Positions 45,831 through 56,889 of a stretch of DNA of 64,000 bases are shown one piece after another; the first letter of the stretch is position 1; the number at the start of each line of letters is the position of its first letter. Below the pieces are notes generated by a model, which did no database searches, was not told the origin of the DNA, and saw nothing but the letters and a program-made list of their open reading frames with translations. The DNA is taken from positions 79,561,061 to 79,625,060 of the forward strand of contig OW679203.1 in assembly GCA_940337035.1 (NCBI GenBank), read 5' to 3'. This DNA comes from Agriotes lineatus (taxonomy: Eukaryota > Arthropoda > Insecta > Coleoptera > Elateridae). The position numbers were made by a program, and so were the translations under genes.

Positions 45831-46352
45831 TAAATGGCACCTACTGAGGGCCATCTCGCCATTAGATAGAAGATGTAATTACCAATCTAACGATATGCAT
45901 CATGCACTACTTTATCTTTATCTGAAACTGAAGATTAATTAATTAATAATTTTTTAAAATATTTTTATGTAATAACTAATAATACCTAAGCAAATTTGGC
46001 AACACTGTTGTATGTAATTTGAGTCGTAGATTCCGAAAAACATAAAACATATAGAGTGATCTATTAAAATAATCATTTTGGTTTTTTAAATAAATTTAAA
46101 AAAATAATTAATTAATTTTCAGTTTCAGATAAAGATAAAGTAGTGCACGATGCATATCGTTAGATTGGCAATTACATTTTCTATCTAATGGCGAGATGGC
46201 CCTTAGTAGGTGCCATTTTAAAAAAGTGACTTTTTCTTAAAAAACGAGTTTAGCAAACTATATTATTTTATTAAAGGTTTGTTACTGACCTTATTGGTAA
46301 AATAGCTATTAATAAGAGTTGCTAAAGTCAATTAGAATAGATTTTTCTGTCA
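45697..46352. mobile_element. Foldback/MITE with 260-bp inverted arms
   Basis: Arms 45697-45960 and 46090-46352 are inverted copies with roughly 10-12% mismatch. Shared blocks are TATTCTAATTGACT, TTTAGCAAACTATAT, GGTGCCATTT, GGCGAGATGGCCCT, GATATGCAT and CTTTATCTTTATCTGAAACTG. The spacer is about 130 bp and non-coding. The arms can form a long hairpin in single-stranded DNA or RNA. No clear TSD was found. Confidence 0.8.
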
Positions 46353-46359
46353 TGGTAAC

Positions 46360-47880
46360 CTATTACATATATGGTTATGAATAAAAAAAAAGATTTTCCA
46401 TTAGTAATTTTTGGGCTTCTAGGAAATGTTTGTAAAAATGCAATTTTGCAACTATTTAAACGAAAATTTTAAATAATTGTATACTATATGACCCTATTCT
46501 ATGAAATATAGTTTTTATTAAACAATTATAAAATTTCTTCACAAAATGGAAAAAGTGCCACTTCCGGTAGCCTCATTTTAACCAAAGATCACTAGGCACT
46601 CTAAATTTATATTAGGAACGATGGTGTAAATTTTCAGGTCGATCGACTAGATGACAGACAGATACACTGACTCAGACACTAAGAGGCATTTTGAAAAAAT
46701 CATGATTTGCTATACGTTATTTGATGAAGTAAAAAAAAGGAAAGTAATTGAAATTGTTATCAATGGAACATTTTATACCACTTACAGCTCTAGAATACTT
46801 TTTTGTCAATTTTTTAAAAAACCCACATTTAGCCTAAAATTTCCGGGGGTTTTCAGGTGGGTTGGGAGCAAATCATGCCAACTCTACCTTGAATAGTATT
46901 TATATTACCAAGAAACTTTTTGCTCTTCTATGATGAACTAATTTTTCGGTGACAGCGACCCTTTTCGCTACATCCTTTATGGATTTTTACCTTATTTTGG
47001 TGGCTAGCTTCTCGCATGATGCGCAGGCATCCACTTTAGGTATCCCAAAGACAAACTACGGTTTTTTCGAAATATATTTTGGTACAACCTGTAGTTTATT
47101 AAGTATTAACTTACCCGTAAGGCAGCCCTACTCTTCGAGCACTGACTTCATTTCCTTGTGATTTTTATACCCCTCTCCGTTTAACTTTGCTTTCTTTATC
47201 ACCTCGCACTTATAAGTAACTTGTTTAAGCGCTTTTTTACGTCTCTTTAAAATATTTTCAGGTGCTACATCTTCGTCTGACGACATCTTAAAAACTGAGT
47301 CAATTAGACACCAATACGTTCACATTGGTTTGTGCTTAGTCTCATATTGCAAAACTACGTATTTCAGACACCTCGAGGACGTGTGAGGTTTCTCAAATAT
47401 ACCAATTCTCGGGTACAATGCAAAGAACTGGTTTTTGTGGAAAAGTTCATTTAATGTAGTAGCCCAAATTTATATTTAAAGTATTGTTTTTAATATTTGT
47501 TGTATTTTCGAGATTCTATTGTAGATAAAATATTGTAGTTACTCGCGGGTCTTAAAACACTCGGTACGCTCGCGTTTTAATTTCAACCCACTGGTAGCTA
47601 AAGACTAAAGTCCATTAGCACATTGGCATATCTTGGTCATTTACATTTAAAACCGCTAAGAAAATGTGATGTGAACCACAAGCAGGACAGCAGCGAGGTC
47701 ATATATAAATAAGCAACTCTGTTTCGCAAGGTCAATAAATGTAAACAGCTGACTCATGTGTTAAGTTCTACAGCTCTCGTTATTTTGCTTTTATATTGTT
47801 AAACAATATATCATAACAACTATAGCCAAGATACATATTTGTATCAGAGCTGGAACGAATCCTCAGAAAATCGATTCGAC
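46360..47880. other. No gene; a HINE-like fragment at 46560-46750
   Basis: GACAGACAGATACACTGAC near 46654 with nearby CACTTCCGGTAG and AAAAAATCATGA segments recalls the HINE-like repeats at 22.0 and 34.0 kb. The remainder shows nothing I can support. Confidence 0.4.
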
Positions 47881-47885
47881 TCGCA

Positions 47886-48048
47886 CATAGGCGTAACTTG
47901 GGAGGGGAAAGGGGGGGGGGGGTGCCCCTCCCCCCAATTATGATTTTAAAGTGCAAATGCAGCATTTTTCTTGCAATTTAGTTTTAAAAATTTTGTGAAG
48001 TCTTAATTTTGCCCCCCCCCCCAAGTGATACCCCAAATTACGCTCATG
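47886..48048. mobile_element. Small hAT-like MITE
   Basis: Ends CATAGGCGTAACTTGGG and (inverted) CATGAGCGTAATTTGGG, with subterminal G-run (47911-47922) and C-run (48012-48022) blocks that mirror each other, as in the 42.9 kb hAT. ACTCGCA lies at 47879-47885 and 48051-48057, a near-fit 7-bp flank set 2 bp off on the right. About 163 bp, non-coding. Confidence 0.6.
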
Positions 48049-48189
48049 GCACTCGCAGATCCGAATCATCAAAAATGAATCCGAATCCAAGCCTGAGTTT
48101 AACTTCAGAATTATTGTTACATAGTACAGTTGCAATAATTATTTTTTATCTTATTGCTATGGTGATTAGACTGGTGTTTGTTCTATGTA

Positions 48190-48755
48190 TTAGGTAATTA
48201 AATTTTAAAAAATGCAATTTATTGCAGAGTTAGGGTCTTCAATGCATATACATAAGCTTAAACAAATTAAAATAATGCTAGTAGTAGTTAGATAAAAAAC
48301 AATCTTGTTAGCTCTTGACAAGACCAAAACTTCGGTTTTCGAGATAGATTTTAGTTGCGTCCACCTTCGCACTCTTAACAACGAAAATGATTTCCCTACA
48401 TAAAAGAAGGGTTTGGATCACCAATACTGATTCGAAATGATGCAAAAAGTGAATATTCGAATATGAATCTTTTTTCATTTGCTTAACGAATACGGATCAC
48501 GAATCCTTGTGTCTTAAAATATTCGAATGCCAGTAATAAATATCATTCGAATCCTGAGTGATTCGGATCACACATAGCTCTGATTTTTTATTGTTGGAGT
48601 TGTAATTAACACCAAAACTATTGTTATGGTTTAACTGATAAAAGATATAGTTTCCATATTGACCAGTGTAATTATAGTGTAAGTGGCGTAACAACATAAA
48701 CAAACAAATACAGATAATTCAGATGGTTTTTTGACAAAGCTGGATATGGGAAATC
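48190..48755. other. No gene recognised
   Basis: AT-rich. Repeated GAATMCGRATCA-like words between 48420 and 48570 are irregular and not called as a repeat. Confidence 0.4.
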
Positions 48756-48760
48756 CTATA

Positions 48761-49130
48761 CAGGGTGTTTCAGAAACGTGACACCAAACTTTAAGGGGGT
48801 TATAGAGGACGTAGCAACAAGAAAACCTTTTATTTTAAATTCCTCCCCGCCAAGTTACACTCTACTAAAGAGAGTGGATATTTTAAATCTTTTTAATTTT
48901 TTATAGACTTGTTAAAAGGTCGTTTGCTGTTGCCTGAACTCACTCGTTAAATGAGTCTTTACAGGCATGGTGCCTGTAAAATGTTGCCGTCGCGATTTTA
49001 CTTGTCTAATATGCACAACCGTTAATAATCACTATTATTAATTTTTACAATTTTCAGCAAGAGTCTCGCTTGCAATTAGCCTTTAATGAGGCTCACCGGA
49101 TTACAGGGTCCCTGCTACGTCGCTTACCCT
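48761..49130 (+). repeat. TACAGGGTGT-type transposon terminus
   Basis: TATACAGGGTGTTTCAGAAACGTGACACC at the left is of the same style as the inverted ends of the DUF4817-type element at 56.2 kb. No right end could be paired with confidence, so the extent is a guess. Confidence 0.4.
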
Positions 49131-51340
49131 GCAAATTATCCGGCTCGCACATAAAGGGTAATTTATTAAATTCTCCACGTAGATAACCATAACGTACAAG
49201 AATGTGATTATACAAAAATATGTACTAGAAAGCCTGATCGATTAAAACCTTTTTTAGATCTTTTAATTTGAATAAATTATGACGCACGGCACTTATTCAG
49301 CAAGTGTATTTTTCCTTTTTACACAAAAAATTGGAATTTCCTAATTTTTCCATATCACATGCGAATTGTTATTCTATTTACAAACCACTATTATGCATCA
49401 TCATTTTCGGTTGGACTCTTATAACCTTGCTTCTGTTTATCATGCTGCTTAGGTACATAGATCATATTTAGCTCTCGTTTTTGTTTTGTATAAAGTACAA
49501 CAAGTGTCTTATTATTGTTATTATCAATACGTTTTATTGTTAAGTATTGTTAGACGGGAGTTTATGTGTGTTATATTAAAATTAAATTTTCCTTACTTTT
49601 GAAATGTGTCAAGGTGGAGGATGCAACTCACCCATGACCACAAAGCGGCAACGGGGTGCAAACAGTGCAGGTTCGAACATTTCTTGGCCCAGTGGCGGAG
49701 GCAGGCAGTTAAATGTAAAAGAATATAAACTTACTGATCTGTAAATCTCATCGACAACAATGGTTGTACTCACCGGGGGTGGCCTCCCCCTGGCCCCTCC
49801 GTACTTTTGGCAGTGGCATCACAATGCTGGCTTTACATCCGTCAGCCTCAACCCTTTGGCACCTCATCGCCGCCTTCATTGGCTGGGTTAGCTATCGGTA
49901 TCTTTAGCTAGTACTGCCCAATAGTAATCCACTAGATTAACTATTGTTACAACCCGTACAGAGTCGGTAATAACTACCGTAGTATACTGATCTTTCACAG
50001 TACAGCAATTACCGTAAATCTTGCTAAGCTCTAATGGGGCTTATAATTTGGAACTCCATGCTTCCGGTGCGGAACGACATGCTTCCGCGAATCACTGGGC
50101 GAACTTCGTGCTCCAGCTCCAGGATTGAACTCTTTGACTATCACATAGTCGACTAGCAAAGCAAGAACCTCTGACGTATGCCGGACGCTGTAATTGCCAA
50201 AAAGTCTACCAAATGCCATTCAGCTAACTACGATAGTACGTACATTCTACTCTAACTAAATTACCTAATTAACTACTAAGAAATACGCTTAGCTGCGCTC
50301 GCAGCTTCGGCTCGCCTTATTACAACTTATCACAATATAATTACTTGTTTCGCATATAATCGCTTACGCCAAGAAATAATTACGCAAAACAGCACACGTT
50401 CACTCACACGTCGCGCCACTGTCGCACCCTCAAACGTTCTGTGTATTTTAGAATTTCATTTCTACCCGAGCCCCATTGATACGGTTCATTGGTTGCACGT
50501 GGCGTCTGGGTTACCGAAAAACTGACCGCGAACCAATGCCTAATACATCCGTCAAGATTATATTACATTCCAGGGCTCAAAACATTCCAGGCGTGGCAAA
50601 CTTAGTAATTAAAACTTAAAAATAATGCACCCTAAAACCATCAAATATTTCATCCCTAACAGTATACCTTACATATACGAATTCCAATCTAGTGGTCCTT
50701 TGTTAATAGGGTGGTACTGGAAGGTGTGGTCTCTGATGCGGTCGTTGCATTTGCGGTAATGGTCATGGTCAGTCCCTACGAATTTAACTTTTGACACGAT
50801 TATAGTATCTATGTATTACTTAAAATAATTTTGCAATATGCACCTGACTATTGCTTAACCACCACATAATAATGAGATATATACATGTCGGAGCATAGGG
50901 GTAGTTCAGGGCGTAACCACTTCAATTTTACACATTAAGTCCGATAAGCACAGTTTATTGGTTGAAAACTAAAATAACCAATAAATAGCCCGCAAGGGCG
51001 AAATGAACATAACTAATAATAAGGGTTGGAACGGTAATGGTCCGGCGGTTTCTATACAAGAATGCCCTGATCTCGGCAAAGCTACTCATTCCCTCATTCC
51101 CAGATTGTTTGGGTCTTGCAGGCGCCGTTTCATTCAATAGGAAATTACCTATCGCGTTCCTTCTGTGAACTCATAAACAAAACAGTTCAAACGAAACATA
51201 ACATAACTAGAAAACATAACTCATAGGCGGAGACATTAGTCCAAATATCTTCGGCGCCGACATACATTATAAATAACTGGTGAATCACCCGAGCTACGCT
51301 TCGGTTCTGTAATTTAAGAGAGATTAATATAAATTTAAAA
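49131..51340. other. No gene recognised
   Basis: Contains GC-richer patches (49617-49880 and 49990-50530). CAGTGGCGGAGGC near 49692 and CAGTGGCATCAC near 49812 look like hAT-style ends but are not inverted to each other. No supported gene. Confidence 0.4.
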
Positions 51341-51345
51341 AAGGA

Positions 51346-51415
51346 TGCATCGGCCGGGAATCGAACCCGGGCCGCCCGCCTAGCAGGTGAGAATTCTACC
51401 ACTGACCCACGAAGC
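51346..51415 (-). tRNA. Gly-type tRNA-like gene, anticodon GCT, probable pseudogene
   Basis: The minus strand matches a Gly-GCC tRNA along most of its length: TCAGTGGTAGAATTCTC for the D arm, GGCGGGCGGCCCGGGTTCGATTCCCGGCC from variable loop to T arm, and GATGCA at the 3' end. A T run directly downstream (CCTTTTTTAAATTT) would stop Pol III. Three things are off. The anticodon position reads GCT (a Ser codon reader) instead of GCC. The acceptor stem has two mispairs and the D arm seems one base short. The anticodon stem has one A-C mispair. It could be a decayed tRNA or the head of a SINE; the same 12-mer follows the tRNA-like relic at 36.6 kb. The plus-strand 51409-51420 is the palindrome ACGAAGCTTCGT at its 5' end. 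Confidence 0.6.
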
Positions 51416-51784
51416 TTCGTTGAATAAAGTGCTGCTGTAATGCTATATGAACATTAAGGGTTCACTAATTATACGATTTAATTAAAACTTAACTTTTTCG
51501 TACTTTTTTTTTAAATAAAAACCGGCCTACGATCTAAGTCTACAAATTGGCAAAATTTTAAGCTCACACAATTTAATCGGTCCAGTATCTTCGAAGGCGG
51601 TAGCGAACAAACATAAAAAGAGACCAACGATTTTATGGTATAGATGTATGGAACTGGACTATAAGGAAAAATTTTAACTAAGCAGTGTCTTGTAAGAGTA
51701 GATTTTAGAATGTTTTAAAATTGTTTTTCGTCGATGGCATATGTAATGATAATTACTCTAACGACAAATGCAACGACCGCAAGT

Positions 51785-52870
51785 GAGCCTGTTTCATATT
51801 GGAATATCAATATATACGTTTAACAAATGCTTATAATTATTAAAAAGTTACGTCTTTTATATAGTTGTTCTGGTTTTGCGGAATATTGCATTTGCTTAAA
51901 ACATCGTGTAGCAGCAATACATTATAGAGATATGTGAGCGGTCTATATTTAAAAATTTTAATAAAATTTCAAGAACTTTTAAAAAAGAGATTAGTTTGAG
52001 GACAGAATTTTTTATATTATTGTGCAAACGCTCTTAATTATTTTTGATAAATGTTTGATTTAAATTGACAAAATGTGGAGATCGATAGCATTTCTACATG
52101 GAGTATGATATGTGTAAAAAGATTCTTCCGTTTCGTTGCCTCAATATTTTTTAGCAATAGAAATAGCAGAAACGTTTCCATCCAGGTTTAGGAATGCTCC
52201 ATAACTAGATAACTTTTTTTGTTGTACTTGTTTGACCACATTTGTAAGAATTCTTAACGCTGATAATCCTGTATCCCTGCGAGGTCAAATCAAGTTTTCG
52301 ATACTGAAGTGCTGCTCTCCAATAGCTTGTAAAAATGCTGCTCAAATGCTATAGTTCTTCTAAATCTAAAAACAAATTGAATTTTTGCTAGTGGTGCTAA
52401 GTTGGATTACAAAGGTCCCCCATTCTCCAACAAATGTGCTGTTGATTGCTGTGATGTAATTTTAATATTTTCAGTATTGGTGTGCTGTACTTTTGACATT
52501 TTTGTTTTATTTGACTTTCATAAAGTGCAACTCTAGTAGCACATCAACAAAGCTTTGATAAAAACTGGCGTAAATTAAAATGTTCCACTCTTCATGTAAT
52601 AATGTCTCAATTGTGATTCTTACGCAACCTGAAGGTTGTGCATAATTAGTGTCCCCATCGAAGTTAAAAATTAATATGTATTGGAAAAGTTACAAGAAAT
52701 TGCTGGTATTCACGGCCATATTTTGGTACATGATAAAAACATATAAATTAATGTTTCTACTAATACTCACGTGCTTCAGCTTTAGAAAACATAAAGAGTA
52801 AATTCTTGAATGTTGTGATTTTATCTCCTCGTCTTAAGTTTGCATATCATAACTTGCGAAAACTACGGCT
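51785..52870 (+). repeat. Direct 1.1-kb repeat, copy 1
   Basis: Aligns over its length with 59850-60905 in the same orientation at roughly 65-70% identity. Best blocks are TTTGCTTAAAACRTYGTSTA, GTACTTGTTTGACCACATTTG, GTTTCCATCCMGGKWTARGAATGC and GATGTAATTTTAATATT. Both copies have broken minus-strand frames, so coding origin is undecided. Unclassified. Confidence 0.6.
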
Positions 52871-52879
52871 TCTAATAAA

Positions 52880-55800
52880 TAAAAAGGCATGATGTTATGA
52901 TATTCGTTTGTATGGTGGGGGTTTTATGAGACAATGTAATTAATAACTAACAGTGTTTTATTTGCCCAAGGAAAATTGCTGGCACAAACAGATTATTGCG
53001 GTAGAATTAGCACATTTAAGGCATAAGTTGTTTCAAGAGTAAATATATGAGATTCATACATGTAACAGTCATATAACTCACAGTTTGAGTCAAGCTAAGG
53101 GCACATGTAAAGTGCATTTCACGTGCGATCGAGGTTCCTTCTTGTTTCTTGACAAAATGTGGGGTTATATTTTGGTCAAGCCAGGTCAAATTCGCCTGGA
53201 GACCCCTTTTTTAAGCCACACAAAGATCCAGCATTATTAGTTGGCACAGAATAGAACAATTTTAACACGTTTATGTACGATTCAGTGTTCACATCAAAGT
53301 GGCGTCTTAAATCTAAATCTGCAGTGTATTTACGGTTGAAGTGTAAATAAAACCGGGTCAGAACACTAAAACCTTACACAAGTTGTCCTGGCGAAGCAAA
53401 TTGGGCCGTTGGTGTGTATAGATGCTGCAATCGGAGCTGGCTTGAAGTCGAATGGAAGCCTGGGTTGTCGGCAAACACAAATTGGAGGGCCGCAGCTAAA
53501 GGGGCATGGCTGAAGAGCATGTGTCTGTTGAAATTCTAGGCCTGCACTCAGAGAAAATTGGATATTGTGCACATTAAGCGATGGACATACGTACCAGTGG
53601 CAATATAGGCGCTACGGGTCAATTATGGCAACTAAAAAAGCTTCAGAGGAGTCCGTGCAGTTTGTAAAGCACTAGCAGAGCTGCGGGGCTTCACTTTCAT
53701 TTTTCTCCTGTGGATAACGTTCACACACGGGCAGTGGGGCTGTGTAACCATCTTTTAGGCATTACATCTGGGTGTGAGTGAGGCGAAGCCCGAGATATGC
53801 TAAAACCTTTACTTCACGACACCGGCATGGATATGTGAGAGATTTGGGCCTTTTGTGCATAGGAATATGCTGAGGACGAAGTTGTTATTAAATTTACATA
53901 AGCGATTTGTACAAATAAGTGACGAGTTTTGTTAATTAGCGATCAACATTTGTTTGAAAAAAAATTTGAATTTGTTGGTGGCGACGTAACATTCGGCCAA
54001 TTAAAGGTCCAGAAGTAAACGTGCACTTTCTGTTTTTCGGCAGATATATAGTACTAGAGCGCGAAGAAAGAAACACCTCTTAAAATTGCTTCATTGCGTG
54101 ACGAGGCACATATATTGGCTTGCATTCAGCTGTTTTGACGTTAAAAATTTGTATTTCTCTGACGTATGTGTGCAAATTAGTTTCAAACGTTTGCTTACTT
54201 GAAAATAAATAACAGCCTTTCTTGAACTGCATTTTGATTTGAATATTGCGTAATTGGTTCCTTTTGGTGCAACAATACAATATATTATTTCGAAAGAACT
54301 TCCAACGTATGCCCGTAATAGATAATGTAAATGCAGTCAGTTCAGGTCAGAACTAACAAGAGAATTGTTTCATAAAGTAACTTATTTAACTTTCCGGGGA
54401 CTTGTTGACTGTATAGACATTTTCTATTATATCATACATTATTGGAATACATAAACAGTCAAAATGCAATTATTGTTATTTAGTAATGGCAATAAAGTAG
54501 TAATAAATGATTATAATCATTATAATGTAATAAAAACAGTACGTATATTTAGACAATTACGAACAGAAGACGGTTATCCTGTTGCCGGCAGAAACCTATC
54601 TTTTCTCCTTAAAAGCATATTTAAGCCAAACATTGACAACTGTTAAACTGTTCTTTTTTCCTTATATTTTAACTACATTCTTGATTTCTGTTAGTGACAT
54701 CTGTACTAGCGCCATTAACTGTTGAGAAAATATTAATTACTCCACTGTTCGAAATAGTTTGTCTCTTCCTATGAAATCGTACGCTGTGATGAAAATCTAT
54801 AAATAACGGGTGTTTAGTAGCATTCTTCATTTGCAGTTCTTTTTAGGCTTGTTTTAAAACGAAAAGTGATTTTTGGCAAATAACCCGATCTTACTTCATT
54901 TAAAATCAGATTGGATTCTATTCTGCGGGTACGAAGTTTATAGTCAAATAAAAATAACCGGATGAACTAAGATAAGCGCTCAAGCTCCTACTCTAATAAG
55001 CTATACGAACTAGGAAGCTAGAAAGAGAGCAGTATTAAATATACAGGTCTTGCAGTGATTCATTCCGCAAATGGCCACCCCCAAAATAGGATCTAATCCG
55101 AGTTTACAGCCAGGTAAAATAATACGTTCTTTGCACATGTGTGTCTTATAGGTGTACTATACAGACTAACTCAAATCGTTTGCGATATAATATGGTTGCG
55201 AGTAAAGATTAGGAAACTTGACTCTATAATAGTTATCAATGCAAACATGCGCGTAAGTTGCCATATACTAACAAAGATAACTTGAAACTTAATGATGAAG
55301 GCCTCTATCTCACCTATATATTAAAAAAATCTATCGGTAGGTGGGGTAAAAAGAAAAATCCAAAAGTTACATTTAAATACCAATACTTTAAGAAGGCAAT
55401 AGTCAAGGGCAAATGGAAATTTGCGCAGATGCCATTATGCAAGTGATATAGCAATGACTAACACAAAACACACAATATGGGCAATTAAAAACGACTATAG
55501 CTAAAAATATTACATAAAAATTGACATTACGCAAACACCTCTAAGTATGTCATTTTATGAAGTCACCCTGAACCTGTATTATTAATGCATAAAAATCAAA
55601 AAGGCGCTCTATATACAAGCCCACAATTTAAAGTTACAAGTATATAAAAATTTTGCGAAGTTCGTTCTATTCAAGGAGAATTTCAACAGCGCCAATTAAT
55701 AAATGTAAAAATTGCATCGCGTTTGCGAAGTACAAAACCGGCCATTCAAAAGTTAAATTGTCAATTATACGTTGTTGCAACGAAATCATGACGTGAAAAG

Positions 55801-56150
55801 GTATACGAGGCTATATAGGCAAAGAAATGATTAGAATAAGTTACTTACCCTACCGTAGAGCGAAGCTAACGCTAATTGGAGAAGTCTCCAAGGGCACAAA
55901 AAGCGATGATCTTAAACGTCGTCCGGAGACGCGACCTTCCTACAAAGACCTGCGGATAACGAAGTGCATTCATAATTACATAAGATAATGGTTTGTCAAA
56001 AAACACAGATGTATTTGCTCCAAGCCATTGACGTTATCTGATAAGCAGCAAAACTTGGTTGGTTATACGCAAATCACATAATTAATAAAAAAATATACCT
56101 GAAATGAAAATACACAAAATAATTACCTAATTCGATAAGCAAGCATGTTT
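52880..56150. other. AT-rich DNA, no gene seen
   Basis: A few short frames (for example 53366-53572 minus and 54464-54646 plus) without motifs. No supported RNA or element. Confidence 0.5.
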
Positions 56151-56157
56151 ACTTATA

Positions 56158-56885
56158 CAGGGTCCAGGAATAGGAATGACATATTTTTATATGCTGCATA
56201 TAAAGCTAAGGCGCAATAAAATAAAACAAAGTTTCAACAAAAGGAAATTTTATTGCGTGCAATTTATAATGCTTAAAATTCATCTCACATAGGTGACCAA
56301 TATTAACTTCAATACACTGTTATACCATATTTCTAAAATTAAACATAATCCTCCGGTAACAACTGTAAATGAGTTACCTGAATCTCCTTTCTGATCAAGT
56401 TCTTAGTTCCTCCATTTTTTGGAGTGCCTCTCGAAGTCTTTATGCTTACGATATCCCCACAGAAAGGTGTGGTGCTGTACGATAAACGAATCTAGCTGGG
56501 AGCTACGGATCTTAACTTCTTTCAATAGCCTGCTAGACACGTTCAATATTCTCTGGCGTTCTTGCATTACGAACGTGTCCAGTATATTGTAAAGAAGCAC
56601 CCCCTCATTTAACTGTGCCACCCATCTCAATATTATTTTTCTTATTGGAATCTGGCCTTATTTGGGTATGTTAAATTCGCACCTAAAATCGCGTTGAGTC
56701 TGCACAATTGAATTAATGCAATAAATCTTTACAATGAAAAACTCCTTCAACAATGGGAAAGTTGATCGTGGCGTAAGAAATTGGACATGTTGACAACTAA
56801 TTTTTATATGAAATGACCCTAGATAAAACATAACCCCGCCCATAACACTTTTCTCAAAATAGTTTGGCCCTATTGCAGAACCCTG
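56158..56885 (-). mobile_element. Tc1/mariner-like element, TACAGGGT ends
   Basis: Inverted ends CAGGGTCCAGGAATAGGA (56158) and, reversed, CAGGGTTCTGCAATAGGG (ending 56885), each next to a TA (56156-56157 and 56886-56887). The TA is the expected target duplication for this class. At 728 bp it is far shorter than a full transposon and keeps only an N-terminal coding part on the minus strand. It links the TACAGGGTG-type ends seen elsewhere in the window to a transposase family. Confidence 0.75.
56403..56843 (-). pseudogene. DUF4817-type transposase N-terminal relic
   Basis: One minus-strand frame with a single stop at 56658-56660. Before the stop is QTQRDFRCEFNIPK, after it GQIPIRKIILRWVAQLNEG, then ERQRILNVSSRLLKEVKIRS. 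The pattern TQRxFRxxFN...G.xPxRxxILRWVxxFxxxG is the helix-turn-helix domain (DUF4817) common in arthropod Tc1/mariner-related transposases. The DDE catalytic part is missing. It ends at a stop at 56403. It cannot be active by itself. Confidence 0.7.
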
Positions 56886-56889
56886 TACA

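Noticed and set aside
49692..49823. CAGTGGCGGAGGC and CAGTGGCATCAC as ends of a hAT element
   Set aside because: Both are in the same orientation and have no matching 8-bp flanks.
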